Shown: positions 36,777-46,184 of the stretch, in pieces
How the letters are laid out: each line of letters starts with the position of its first letter
How positions within the stretch are numbered: the stretch's first letter is position 1
Source of the DNA: Sporosarcina jeotgali
GTDB taxonomy: Bacteria > Bacillota > Bacilli > Bacillales_A > Planococcaceae
Assembly (NCBI RefSeq): GCF_033304595.1
Contig: NZ_CP116341.1
Location: forward strand, 1,965,001-2,029,000
Direction of reading: 5' to 3'
Length of the DNA stretch: 64,000 nt
Translations under genes and position numbers: made by a program
Notes under the pieces: generated by a model
What the model was told of the DNA's origin: nothing
The model's input: only the letters and a program-made list of their open reading frames with translations
Database searches by the model: none

Positions 36777-37379
36777 ATGGCTCGTTATACAGGTCCATCT
36801 TGGAAACAATCTCGTCGTCTTGGTATCTCACTAAGCGGCACTGGTAAAGAAATCGAAAAGCGTCCTTACGCTCCAGGTCAACACGGCCCGAATCAGCGTA
36901 AAAAACTTTCTGAATACGGTCTTCAACAACAAGAGAAACAAAAACTTCGCTTCATGTACGGTGTGAATGAGCGTCAGTTCCGCACATTGTTCAACAAAGC
37001 AGGTAAAATGCAAGGAATCCACGGTGAGAACTTCATGATCCTTCTTGAAACTCGCTTGGACAACATCGTTTACCGTCTTGGTCTTGCTCGCACACGTCGT
37101 GCAGCTCGCCAGCTTGTAAACCACGGTCACATCCTTGTTGACGGTAAGCGCGTAGATATCCCTTCTTACAGCGTGAAGCCAGGTCAAGAGATTTCTCTTC
37201 GTGAAAAATCACAAAACCTTGACATCGTTAACGAATCAATCGAAATCAACAGCTATGTACCTGAGTTCGTAGCGTTCAATGCTGACACTAAAGTCGGTTC
37301 ATTCGTACGCCTTCCAGAACGCAGCGAGCTTTCTGCTGAAATCAACGAAGCTCTTATCGTTGAATTCTACTCTCGTTAA
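36777..37379 (+). CDS. rpsD: 30S ribosomal protein S4
   Basis: A primary rRNA-binding protein of the small subunit, needed for early 30S assembly and accuracy. The 200 residues start [16 protein letters not shown] and hold the S4 domain at about 92-155 ([28 protein letters not shown] split over the RNA-binding helices). The RBS AGAGGAGGAG is strong. It is a single gene, transcribed toward tyrS but on the opposite strand, with a strong terminator and the repeat array in between. Confidence 0.98.
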   Translation: MARYTGPSWKQSRRLGISLSGTGKEIEKRPYAPGQHGPNQRKKLSEYGLQQQEKQKLRFMYGVNERQFRTLFNKAGKMQGIHGENFMILLETRLDNIVYRLGLARTRRAARQLVNHGHILVDGKRVDIPSYSVKPGQEISLREKSQNLDIVNESIEINSYVPEFVAFNADTKVGSFVRLPERSELSAEINEALIVEFYSR

Positions 37380-37391
37380 TAATGAGTTTAC

Positions 37392-37424
37392 ATCCCTTCC
37401 GGAGTTTCCGGAAGGGATTTTTTT
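37392..37424 (+). terminator. Terminator of rpsD
   Basis: ATCCCTTCCGGA pairs with TCCGGAAGGGAT around a 3-base loop, then seven T. Confidence 0.93.
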
Positions 37425-37463
37425 GATTTGTTGAGTTCATTTTTAGGATGTGCTGTTTCTTAG

Positions 37464-37680
37464 GTTATGATCACTTTATTGCAGGTTATGAGCGCTTTCC
37501 GCGCGTTATGAGCGCTTCTCCATGGTTATGATCACTTTCCGCGGTTTATGAGCGCTTCTCCATGGTTATGATCACTTTTCACGATTTATGAGCGCTTCTC
37601 ATTGGTTATGATCACTTTCCGCGCGTTATGAGCGCTTCCGCTGAGTTATGAGCTTTTCCTAGGTGATGATCATTCTCACT
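37464..37680. repeat. 20-bp repeat array, tract 1 (11 units)
   Basis: Direct units of 20 bp (the first 21, the last two 18) share TTATGA at the start and CRCTT in the middle. Two unit types mostly alternate: GTTATGATCACTTTCCGCGG (with TGATCA and, across the junction, CCGCGG) and TTTATGAGCGCTTCTCCATG (with AGCGCT and CCATGG). All are in the same orientation. In-frame stop codons occur in every reading frame and the period is not a multiple of three, so the tract does not encode a protein. It starts 40 bases after the rpsD terminator. Confidence 0.93.
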
Positions 37681-37867
37681 AGATTCCGCGATAAGATACC
37701 TTCTCCCACCCATATCCAAACTCGCGACCAATCCTTCTTTTCCTAATTTTAGAAACCAAGACTAATTGCTGTGCTTCGCTTCGCTGCGCATTCAGGGATA
37801 GATAAATGGAGTAGTTAGGATTTCCACTTCCTCCTCGATTGTTCACAAGGTGAAGACCATTTTTCAT
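37679..37867 (-). other. Spacer between the two repeat tracts, with a doubtful 62-codon reading frame
   Basis: A unique-sequence stretch of about 190 bases splits the repeat array. It holds an open frame of 62 codons on the minus strand (starting MKNGLHLVNNRGGSG, with SLNAQRSEAQQLVLVSKIRK in the middle) that fills the spacer almost exactly. There is no ribosome-binding site before its ATG and I do not recognise a domain. It may be a remnant of a gene, part of a mobile repeat unit, or chance. Confidence 0.3.
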
Positions 37868-37870
37868 TGA

Positions 37871-38170
37871 TTTATGATCGTTTCTCTATTGTTATGATCA
37901 CTTTTCACGATTTATGAGCGCTTCCCCATGGTTATGATCACTTTCCGCGGTTTATGAGCGCTTCTCCATGGTTATGATCACTTTCCGCGATTTATGTGCG
38001 CTTCCCCATGGTTATGATCACTTTCCGCGATTTATGTGCGTTTCTCCATGGTTATGAGCACTTTCCGCGATTTATGAGCGCTTCACCATGGTTATGATCA
38101 CTTTTCGCGCGTTATGAGCGCTCCCACATAGTTATGATCACTTCCCCCGGGTTATGAGCCCTTGCCCCAA
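37871..38170. repeat. 20-bp repeat array, tract 2 (15 units, exact period)
   Basis: Fifteen direct units of exactly 20 bp run from 37871 to 38170 with no spacer. The A type (TTATGATCACTTTCCGCG) and B type (TTATGAGCGCTTCTCCAT) alternate almost strictly, forming 40-bp higher-order units with four palindromic hexamers (TGATCA, CCGCGG, AGCGCT, CCATGG) 8-12 bases apart. Base changes fall mostly in the second half of the units; TTATG is kept in all fifteen. It ends at the tyrS terminator. Confidence 0.95.
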
Positions 38171-38172
38171 TA

Positions 38173-38207
38173 AAAAAAGAGAAGGAAATATCTCCTTCTC
38201 TCTTTTT
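38173..38207 (-). terminator. Terminator of tyrS
   Basis: GAGAAGGA pairs with TCCTTCTC around six bases, with A-run and T-run on the two sides. It lies between the tyrS stop and the repeat array. Confidence 0.85.
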
Positions 38208-38217
38208 CCTATTCAAC

Positions 38218-39483
<1,266 letters not shown>

Positions 39484-39752
39484 TTAACTTCCTCCTCCAT
39501 TTTTGCTTCACAAATACAAAAAAAGTCCCTGCACGATCTAAAAGATCATGCAGGGACGCTAACTGTAAATGTAAGCGCGGTACCACCCAGCTTGAGATAT
39601 TATCTCCGCTTTATTAGCAATAACGCCGCTATCCGCGCAACACTCCAAAGCTGTAATTCGTAAACAGGATACCGAGCAGCTTCCACCTACCGCTGCCTCT
39701 CTATACGGATCGCCTGCCACTACTGCGGCTTCTTCACTGTGAAGAGTAACTA
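39484..39752 (-). promoter_or_regulatory. T-box riboswitch, tyrosine specific
   Basis: A leader of about 270 bases ahead of tyrS. The T-box sequence GGGTGGTACCGCGC lies at 39575-39588 on the minus strand. It is followed by the terminator stem GTCCCTGCATGATCT / AGATCGTGCAGGGAC and a T-run (39519-39557). The stem I part has the specifier region GAATTACAGCTTTGGAG; its UAC codon (39653-39655) is a tyrosine codon. Uncharged tRNA-Tyr should pair with this codon and, through its NCCA end, with the T-box, favouring antitermination. Confidence 0.95.
39519..39557 (-). terminator. T-box leader terminator of tyrS
   Basis: Fifteen-base arms at 39525-39539 and 39543-39557 with one mismatch, followed on the minus strand by TTTTTTTG. 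It is the conditional terminator of the T-box. Confidence 0.93.
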
Positions 39753-39758
39753 CATCAC

Positions 39759-39786
39759 ATTGTAGTCGAAAATGGAAATTTGTCAA
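39759..39786 (-). promoter_or_regulatory. Sigma-A promoter of the tyrS T-box leader
   Basis: Minus strand: -35 TTGACA (39781-39786, perfect), a 16-base spacer, -10 TACAAT (39759-39764). The start is near 39752. Confidence 0.88.
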
Positions 39787-39814
39787 ACAAATTCAGTTCA
39801 CTACTGTTAGAATA

Positions 39815-39823
39815 TGCTATAAT
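39815..39823 (+). promoter_or_regulatory. Extended -10 promoter of the class A PBP gene
   Basis: TGC followed by TATAAT (39818-39823, perfect), 27 bases ahead of the start codon. The -35 region is weak. It is divergent from the tyrS promoter. Confidence 0.65.
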
Positions 39824-39849
39824 TAATAAGATTTTTAGGAGGGAACGAA

Positions 39850-42800
39850 TTGACAAAACAGGACAAAAAACGTGTTGAAGAACTTGAAGATAAATTCGAA
39901 GCGATCAAGAAAACCAAATGGGCAAAAAATACCCGGATTGCCTCTGGCGTCATCTGGAATCTCTTTTTGCTTTTCTTCGTTATCGGTTTGACGTTAACGG
40001 TTTTCGGCGCTTCCGTAGGGGCGGGTTACTTTGCCTCACTTGTTGAAAAGGAACCTCTTCGTTCCAAACAGGAAATGCGAGATGAAATTTTAAGTTATGA
40101 AGAAACATCCGAAATCTATACAAATGGAAAGTATTTAAGGAAAGTACGAGCTGATATTGACCGCAAAGAGGTCAAACTCGAGGACGTCTCCCCTTACGTC
40201 ATCAACGCCGTGTACGCGACGGAAGATGAGTACTTTAATACACATAACGGGATTGTTCCTAAAGCGGTTTTCCGCGGACTTTTCCAGGACGTCACCAACT
40301 CAGACAGTCAAACGGGCGGATCCACACTAACACAGCAACTTATTAAAAATCAGATTCTAACGAACGAAATCTCATACGAACGTAAAGCAAAGGAACTCTT
40401 GCTCGCGATGCGTTTAGAGCACTTTATGACGAAAGAAGAGATTCTGGAAGCCTATTTGAATATCATTCCTTACGGACGAAATTCAAACGGCGGTAACGTC
40501 GCAGGAATTGAAGCGGCTGCAGAAGGTATTTTCAATAAGACTGCAAAAGAACTGAATCTGGCTCAAGCTGCTTATATCGCGGGGATTCCACAAGCTCCGT
40601 TTGCTTATACACCATTCTATAATGGCTCAAATGGCTTGAAAGACGAAGAAGGGCTGAAACCCGGCGTGAATCGGATGAAAACTGTATTATTCCGCATGAA
40701 AGAAACGGAATATATTACAGAGAAAGAATATAATGAAGCCATCGCCTACGATATCACAAAAGATTTCAGAACTGCTGCACCTGCACCTAAGAGCAGAGAT
40801 GAATACTTAACTGATGAAATACAGCGCAGTACCATCGCTATTCTAGCTGACAAAATTGCAGAAGAAGATGGAATTGACAAAGACCGGTTAAAAGAAGATA
40901 AGAAACTGAATGAGAAATATAGTATTTTAGCAGAACGTTCCATGCGAAATGATGGCTTCCGAATTCATTCAACTGTTGACTTGCAATTGTACAATGCGAT
41001 GAATGATGTTTCAGAAAACTTTTCACAATATGGATTCACGACTGCTGTGACAGCAACTAACAAACAAACCGGCGAGAAGAAAACGGAGAAATTACCCGTT
41101 CAAGTCGGAGCCACACTGCTGGACAACAAGACAGGGAAAATTTTAGCCTTTGTCGGCGGCCGGGATCATGAAATAGAAGCGACAAATCATGCAACACAGA
41201 CTACCCGTCAGCCTGGTTCAACGATTAAACCTTTACTTGTATATGCACCTGCTATTGAATTTGGTTTAATTGGTGCAGGAAGTCCTGTCGTTGATGTGAA
41301 ATTCCGAGCTGGCTCGTATGCTCCAGCCAACTTTATACCGACACAAGAGCTGGGCATCATTTCTGCCCGTCAAGCGCTGACCACTTCACAGAACTTAGCT
41401 GCACTCCGTCTTTATCAGCAAATGATTGATCGGCGGCCTGCAGAGTTCCTGGAAAAAATGGGTTATTCAAGTTTAGTAAAACATGACTACACAAACCTTT
41501 CCGCTGCACTCGGCGGTTTGGAATACGGCGGAACAGTTCAAGAAAACACAAGTGCATATTCCACACTCGCTAATAGCGGTCAACACGTAGAACCGTACAT
41601 TATCGAGAAAATCGAAGATCGCTCAGGTAAAGTTGTTTATCAGCACAAAGTCGAGCCTGTGCAGGTATTCAGCCCGCAAACTGCGTACATCGTAACAGAT
41701 ATGCTTCGTGATGTTGCTACTAGTGGTACTGCTAAAGTAATGAAAAGCAAACTGAATTTCAATGTGGATATTGCAGCTAAAAGTGGGACAACCAATGGAT
41801 TCAGCGATGCCTGGCTGCTAGGGTATAACCCTAACGTTTCTCTAGGTGTATGGCTTGGTTATAAGTATCAGACTAAATCACTTGAGGGACCAGGAAACGC
41901 ACAATATGGTACTGCAAGCTCACGTACAAATGCTTTGTATGCTCAATTCATGAATGCCATCAACCAGGCCCGTCCTGAAACAGTTGGTCAAGGCGTACGC
42001 TTCCAGCAGCCAAAAGGTGTTGTAAACCGCTCATTCTGCGGAATCTCCGGACTAGCACCGTCAGCTGCATGTTCAGCTGCTGGATTAGTCCGTTCTGATC
42101 TATTCAATGCAAATGTCATGCTTCCTAACAAACCGGATGACAGCATCATTTCTTCAGCTTCGGTATCTGTTAAAGGCACACGATATGCTGCATTGCCTTC
42201 GACACCTTCAGAATTCATTACTGCTGGCGGCGTTGGGGTCAATCAAGAATTTATCAAACGGATGCTCGGACCTCTTGGCGGGGATGCATCTAAGTTATTC
42301 CCGATAAAATCATCCTTTGCATCTCGCGTCGTATCAGGAGCGATCTTCCCTGCGGATGGTGCAGCGCCTGCAAGTGTAAGTGCATCGGCAAATGGATCTG
42401 TACTAACATGGAGTGCGTCACCTTCAAATGATGTTATTGGGTATTATGTCTACAATGGCGGAACACGTGTAGGGACAATCAGAGATGGTCAGTCACTTTC
42501 ATTCCCAATCGGAAGTGGCACTTATACAGTACGAGCTGTAGATATTACGGGGTTAACTTCTGCTCCTTCGAACGCAGTTACGATAGCCGCGGAAACACCT
42601 AAACCAGAAGAAAAACCGGACGACTCAACAAATGGATCAGGAGATGGTGACGGTAATACAGGAACGACACCGCCTGATTCGAATACTGGTGCAGATAACA
42701 AACCGAAACCGCCTGCTAACGGAGGCGGCGATACTAAACCGAAACCGCCTGCTAATGGTGGTGGAGATGGGAAACCGAAGCCGCCTGCTAACGGCGGCGA

Positions 42801-42897
42801 TGGGAAACCAAAACCGCCCGCTAACGGAGGAGGCGACGGGAAACCGAAGCCGCCTGCTAACGGCGGCGATGGTGAGGGTGATTCAGATGGTGACTAA
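39850..42897 (+). CDS. Class A penicillin-binding protein with FN3 domain and KPKPPANGG repeat tail
   Basis: A 1015-residue bifunctional peptidoglycan synthase. A short cytoplasmic region and one membrane segment (about 31-62) come first. The GT51 glycosyltransferase domain (about 80-260) has ATEDEYFNTHNGI with the catalytic Glu and GGSTLTQQLIKNQ. The transpeptidase domain (about 370-660) has the nucleophile in QPGSTIKPLL (about 456), SQN, and AKSGTTNGF (about 644). A fibronectin type III-like module lies at about 835-915. The Pro/Gly-rich tail has five copies of KPKPPANGG(G)D. The start is TTG, 6 bases after AGGAGGG. A class A PBP at this place between tyrS and acsA is not seen in B. subtilis. 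Confidence 0.95.
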   Translation: MTKQDKKRVEELEDKFEAIKKTKWAKNTRIASGVIWNLFLLFFVIGLTLTVFGASVGAGYFASLVEKEPLRSKQEMRDEILSYEETSEIYTNGKYLRKVRADIDRKEVKLEDVSPYVINAVYATEDEYFNTHNGIVPKAVFRGLFQDVTNSDSQTGGSTLTQQLIKNQILTNEISYERKAKELLLAMRLEHFMTKEEILEAYLNIIPYGRNSNGGNVAGIEAAAEGIFNKTAKELNLAQAAYIAGIPQAPFAYTPFYNGSNGLKDEEGLKPGVNRMKTVLFRMKETEYITEKEYNEAIAYDITKDFRTAAPAPKSRDEYLTDEIQRSTIAILADKIAEEDGIDKDRLKEDKKLNEKYSILAERSMRNDGFRIHSTVDLQLYNAMNDVSENFSQYGFTTAVTATNKQTGEKKTEKLPVQVGATLLDNKTGKILAFVGGRDHEIEATNHATQTTRQPGSTIKPLLVYAPAIEFGLIGAGSPVVDVKFRAGSYAPANFIPTQELGIISARQALTTSQNLAALRLYQQMIDRRPAEFLEKMGYSSLVKHDYTNLSAALGGLEYGGTVQENTSAYSTLANSGQHVEPYIIEKIEDRSGKVVYQHKVEPVQVFSPQTAYIVTDMLRDVATSGTAKVMKSKLNFNVDIAAKSGTTNGFSDAWLLGYNPNVSLGVWLGYKYQTKSLEGPGNAQYGTASSRTNALYAQFMNAINQARPETVGQGVRFQQPKGVVNRSFCGISGLAPSAACSAAGLVRSDLFNANVMLPNKPDDSIISSASVSVKGTRYAALPSTPSEFITAGGVGVNQEFIKRMLGPLGGDASKLFPIKSSFASRVVSGAIFPADGAAPASVSASANGSVLTWSASPSNDVIGYYVYNGGTRVGTIRDGQSLSFPIGSGTYTVRAVDITGLTSAPSNAVTIAAETPKPEEKPDDSTNGSGDGDGNTGTTPPDSNTGADNKPKPPANGGGDTKPKPPANGGGDGKPKPPANGGDGKPKPPANGGGDGKPKPPANGGDGEGDSDGD
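42700..42873 (+). repeat. Tandem 33/36-bp repeats in the PBP C-terminal tail
   Basis: Five in-frame copies (42700, 42736, 42772, 42805 and 42841) encode KPKPPANGGGDT, KPKPPANGGGDG, KPKPPANGGDG, KPKPPANGGGDG and KPKPPANGGDG. Third positions differ between copies. Copy number can change in steps of 11-12 residues without a frameshift. Confidence 0.95.
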
Positions 42898-42936
42898 TCC
42901 TCACCGTCCCCCGCTTTCCTAAAATTTCAAACTAAA

Positions 42937-42977
42937 AAAGCTGGACAGTTCCCATACGGGGTAACTGTCCAGCTTTC
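42937..42977. terminator. Bidirectional terminator between the PBP gene and acsA
   Basis: AAAGCTGGACAGTT pairs with AACTGTCCAGCTTT, with an inner CCCATACGGG hairpin; both convergent genes end here. Confidence 0.9.
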
Positions 42978-42986
42978 TTTGTATTA

Positions 42987-44705
42987 TCAGTCTTCCATCG
43001 TCGACAAATCGCCTGTTGGTAAATCGAGTTCCCATGCCTTTAGCACACGTCTCATGATTTTACCGCTGCGTGTCTTTGGAAGTTTATCTTTGAATTCAAT
43101 TTCTCGAGGAGCTGCATGACCTGCCAGCTCTTTTTTCACAAATTGACGAATCTCTTCTTTCAGTTCATCTGTCGGCTCATAGCCGTCATGCAGCGCAATG
43201 AACGCCTTGATGATTTCACCGCGAACTGGATCGGGTTTACCGATAACCCCTGCTTCAACAATCGCAGGGTGCTCAATTAATTTACTTTCAATTTCAAATG
43301 GACCTACGCGCTCTCCGCTTGTCATGATCACATCGTCAACACGACCTTGGAAGAAGAAGTATCCGTCCTCATCCATATAGGCTGAATCCCCAGATACATA
43401 CCATTCATCATTCAAGAAATAAGACTCGTACTTTTCAGGATTATTCCAAATGGCTCTCATCATCGCTGGCCATCCTTTTTTCAACGCCAAGTTGCCCATT
43501 CGGTTTGGAGGTAAAACGTTTCCTTGATCGTCTACGATTGCTGCTTCAATACCCGGCACCGGTTTCCCCATAGAACCTGGCTTCAATGGAAGGGAGCCGA
43601 AGTTACAAATCATCTGTGCACCAGTTTCCGTCATCCACCATGTATCATGGATTCGCATATTGAATGTTTCCATCCCCCAGCGAACGACTTCAGGATTCAA
43701 TGGCTCTCCGACAGACAAAATATGGCGAAGGGATGATAAATCATGCTTTTCCATCGCAGCGCTTCCTGCGCCCATCAGCATACGGAAAGCTGTCGGAGCG
43801 CTATACCAGACGGATACACCAAATTCTTCTACCGCGCCATACCATGCATCTGTAGAGAAGCGTCCACCGACAATCAGGTTTGTTGTACCGGCCAGCAGCG
43901 GACCGAAAATACCATATGCCGTGCCAGTCACCCAACCTGGGTCAGCTGTACACCAAAATACATCTTCTTCACGCAGATCGAGTACCCACTTTGCAGTTTG
44001 CAATTGCTGAACCATTGCTTCTTGGACGTGCAAGACACCTTTAGGTTTTCCTGTAGAACCTGAAGTATAATGGAGCAATGTCGGTGATTCACGATCCAGC
44101 CACTCCACATTGAAGTCTTTAGATGCTTTTTCAAAATGCTTGCTGAAACTAATTACTTTACCTTCTTCTGCTACATCGTCCCCCACGACGAAAACAGTTT
44201 CCAATTTCGGTAAGCGGTCGACTGGAATGCGATCTACGAGTTCCGGAGTTGTGACGATTGCTTTTGCATCGCTGTCGTCCAACCGGTCGTAGACAGCCCC
44301 CTCCATAAATGCTTCAAATAACGGACCTACAATTGCACCGATTTTTAAAGCACCTAAAAGAGCGAAGTATAATTCAGGTGACCGCGGCATAAAGACGAAA
44401 ATCCGATCGCCTTTCTCCAAGGTTGAGCAATTTTTTAATACATTCGCAGCCTTATTCGAGTACTTCTTTAAATCTCCGAATGTATAAGTTTCGTTGCGTG
44501 AACCATCTTTATAGTAAAGCGCAACTTTGTTTTTGCGGAAGGAATCGGCATGTCGATCAACCGCTTCGTGCGCAATATTCACTTTTCCCGTTTCATACCA
44601 GCTGAAGGCTTTTTCAGCTTCTTTCCAATCGAAATCAGCCGCCAATTTGTCATAGTTTTCCATCTGATAATCAGATTGTAATGCCGGAATTGTTTTTAAA
44701 GCCAT
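42987..44705 (-). CDS. acsA: Acetyl-CoA synthetase AcsA
   Basis: AMP-forming acetate activation for growth on acetate and scavenging of overflow acetate. The 572 residues hold LLHYTSGSTGKPKGVLH (about 210), the adenine site DTWWMTETGAQMI, the hinge Asp in GYFFFQGRVDDVIMTSGERVG and the catalytic Lys in LPKTRSGKIMRRVL (about 548), which is the residue acetylated by AcuA in B. subtilis. It is divergent from acuABC, the modification operon that controls it, exactly as in B. subtilis. RBS AAGGGGG lies 7 bases before the ATG. Confidence 0.97.
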   Translation of the reverse strand: MALKTIPALQSDYQMENYDKLAADFDWKEAEKAFSWYETGKVNIAHEAVDRHADSFRKNKVALYYKDGSRNETYTFGDLKKYSNKAANVLKNCSTLEKGDRIFVFMPRSPELYFALLGALKIGAIVGPLFEAFMEGAVYDRLDDSDAKAIVTTPELVDRIPVDRLPKLETVFVVGDDVAEEGKVISFSKHFEKASKDFNVEWLDRESPTLLHYTSGSTGKPKGVLHVQEAMVQQLQTAKWVLDLREEDVFWCTADPGWVTGTAYGIFGPLLAGTTNLIVGGRFSTDAWYGAVEEFGVSVWYSAPTAFRMLMGAGSAAMEKHDLSSLRHILSVGEPLNPEVVRWGMETFNMRIHDTWWMTETGAQMICNFGSLPLKPGSMGKPVPGIEAAIVDDQGNVLPPNRMGNLALKKGWPAMMRAIWNNPEKYESYFLNDEWYVSGDSAYMDEDGYFFFQGRVDDVIMTSGERVGPFEIESKLIEHPAIVEAGVIGKPDPVRGEIIKAFIALHDGYEPTDELKEEIRQFVKKELAGHAAPREIEFKDKLPKTRSGKIMRRVLKAWELDLPTGDLSTMED

Positions 44706-44729
44706 AACAGAACCCCCTTGATATATATG

Positions 44730-44743
44730 TACTAACGTTTTTA
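44730..44743 (-). promoter_or_regulatory. Possible degenerate cre site upstream of acsA
   Basis: Minus strand TAAAAACGTTAGTA matches the cre consensus with two mismatches (position 2 and one T of the right half). It lies about 25 bases ahead of the acsA start. B. subtilis acsA is CcpA-controlled, which makes this worth noting, but the match is weak. Confidence 0.35.
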
Positions 44744-44841
44744 TTCTACATGAACTTCTATTAAATTAGCAAACAAATAACATTTTTCCGATAGTTCTCC
44801 GTTTTGTAAGAAATAACATCAAAATCATCATACGATTCATG

Positions 44842-44847
44842 TATACT
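44842..44847 (+). promoter_or_regulatory. -10 element of the acuABC promoter
   Basis: TATACT, preceded by TG one base early, lies 39 bases ahead of the TTG start proposed for acuA. The -35 is not clear. A start near 44854 would rule out the ATG at 44856 as the main start. Confidence 0.45.
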
Positions 44848-44885
44848 GTAAGCAGATGGATTATCAGCTGAAGGCGGTGAAATGG

Positions 44886-45518
44886 TTGGAACATGTAAAA
44901 ACCTATAATGCGTTGGAATTGAAGCATAGAAATGGAGATCTTATTATAGAAGGTCCCATACGAACTTCCGATCTTGAAAGTTATGCATTTCATGAAGGAT
45001 TGGTAGCATTCAGACCTCCAGCACAGCAGCACAAAGCTTTGGTTGGAATTTCTAAGCTGCCTGAAGGCCGAATTATTATTGCCCGAAATCAAGATCAAAT
45101 TGTCGGATATGTTACTTACTTGTATCCTGATCCACTAGAGCGCTGGTCTGAGGGAAATATGGAAAATTTGATTGAATTAGGCGCAATTGAAGTCATTGCC
45201 AAGTATCGGGGGGGCGGTGTCGGTAAAGCGCTTCTCGAAGTTTCAATGATGGACGATGCAATGGAAGACTATATTGTCATTACAACTGAATACTATTGGC
45301 ATTGGGACTTAAAAGAGACCAAGCTGAATGTCTGGGAGTACCGAAAAGTGATGGAGAAAATGATGCAGCACGGAGGACTCGAGTATTTCGCAACAGATGA
45401 TCCCGAAATTTGTTCACACCCGGCAAACTGTTTAATGGCTCGAATTGGCAAACGCATCGAGCAAGAGGATGTTCAGCGATTTGACAGCCTGCGTTTTAAA
45501 AACAGATTTCTGTACTAA
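44886..45518 (+). CDS. acuA: Protein acetyltransferase AcuA
   Basis: A GNAT-family protein of 210 residues that acetylates and inactivates AcsA. The TTG at 44886 gives MEHVKTYNALELKH, which aligns with the B. subtilis start and length (210), and lies 6 bases after GAAGGCGGTG. An in-frame ATG 30 bases upstream has no ribosome-binding site. The acetyl-CoA loop is seen in the stretch RGGGVGKALLEVSMMDDA, and the conserved WHWDLK and ATDDPEICSHPANC follow. First gene of acuABC, 15 bases before acuB. Confidence 0.94.
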   Translation: MEHVKTYNALELKHRNGDLIIEGPIRTSDLESYAFHEGLVAFRPPAQQHKALVGISKLPEGRIIIARNQDQIVGYVTYLYPDPLERWSEGNMENLIELGAIEVIAKYRGGGVGKALLEVSMMDDAMEDYIVITTEYYWHWDLKETKLNVWEYRKVMEKMMQHGGLEYFATDDPEICSHPANCLMARIGKRIEQEDVQRFDSLRFKNRFLY

Positions 45519-45533
45519 GAAAGAAGGGAAACT

Positions 45534-46184
45534 ATGTTAATCGAAGAAATCATGAAAACTGAAGTCATTACATTAACACCCGATCATACAGTAAAAGATG
45601 CTGCAGACTTAATGAGAATACGCCACATCCGGCACCTCCCTATTGTTATTCAAGACAATCAGCTTGTCGGGATTGTAACCGACCGCGACTTGAAAGAGAT
45701 CCTTCCATATGGAGATAAGCCAACAGAAAATCTTGCTGCGGTTTATGAAATGCAGCTTTCCGAATGCATGGTCAAGAATCCCATTACAGGGCATCCGATG
45801 GACTTTGTAGAGGAGTCCGCGTTAGTTTTCTATCATAACCAAATTGGTTGTCTCCCTATCGTTTCCAACCAGCAGCTTATCGGTATCATTACAGAAACAG
45901 ATTTATTATATAAATATATTGAGTTAACAGGTGCACATCAGCCCGGTTCACAAATTGAAGTTCGTGTTCCTAACATTCCTGGAATTCTATATGAAGTGAC
46001 GAAAGTGTTCAATGAATTCCAAACGAATGTACAAAGTGTGCTGGTCTATCCTGACAAAGAGAATGAAGCAAATAAAATTCTAGTGATCCGCATTAAGACG
46101 ATGAATCCTATTCCAATTATCGAAGGACTAAAAGGGCGTGGATTTGACGTTCTTTGGCCGAACTTTCCTGGGGCAGAAGTATGA
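45534..46184 (+). CDS. acuB: AcuB: CBS-pair and ACT domain protein
   Basis: A 216-residue regulatory protein with two CBS repeats (about 1-58 and 75-133; RHIRHLPIVIQDNQLVGIV and IGCLPIVSNQQLIGIITETD) and a C-terminal ACT-like domain (about 138-210; EVRVPNIPGILYEVTKVFN). CBS pairs usually bind adenine nucleotides and ACT domains amino acids. AcuB is known to affect acetoin and acetate use in B. subtilis, but its mechanism is not settled. It overlaps acuC by ATGA. Confidence 0.94.
   Translation: MLIEEIMKTEVITLTPDHTVKDAADLMRIRHIRHLPIVIQDNQLVGIVTDRDLKEILPYGDKPTENLAAVYEMQLSECMVKNPITGHPMDFVEESALVFYHNQIGCLPIVSNQQLIGIITETDLLYKYIELTGAHQPGSQIEVRVPNIPGILYEVTKVFNEFQTNVQSVLVYPDKENEANKILVIRIKTMNPIPIIEGLKGRGFDVLWPNFPGAEV

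Noticed and set aside
37464-38170. CRISPR array
   Set aside because: Units are contiguous, only 20 bp, and alternate between two types. There are no unique spacers between repeats and no cas genes in the window.
37464-38170. Repetitive protein gene in the repeat array
   Set aside because: TGA and TAA recur in every frame on both strands because the 20/40-bp period is not a multiple of three; no frame stays open beyond about 15 codons inside the tracts.
37464-38170. DnaA-box cluster or secondary replication origin
   Set aside because: TTATGATCAC shares TTAT with the DnaA box but lacks the CCACA/CNACA half in every unit, and no dnaA or dnaN gene is nearby.
39559-39786. 75-codon minus-strand frame upstream of tyrS
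   Set aside because: It coincides with the T-box leader, promoter and specifier region; the conservation there is that of RNA structure.
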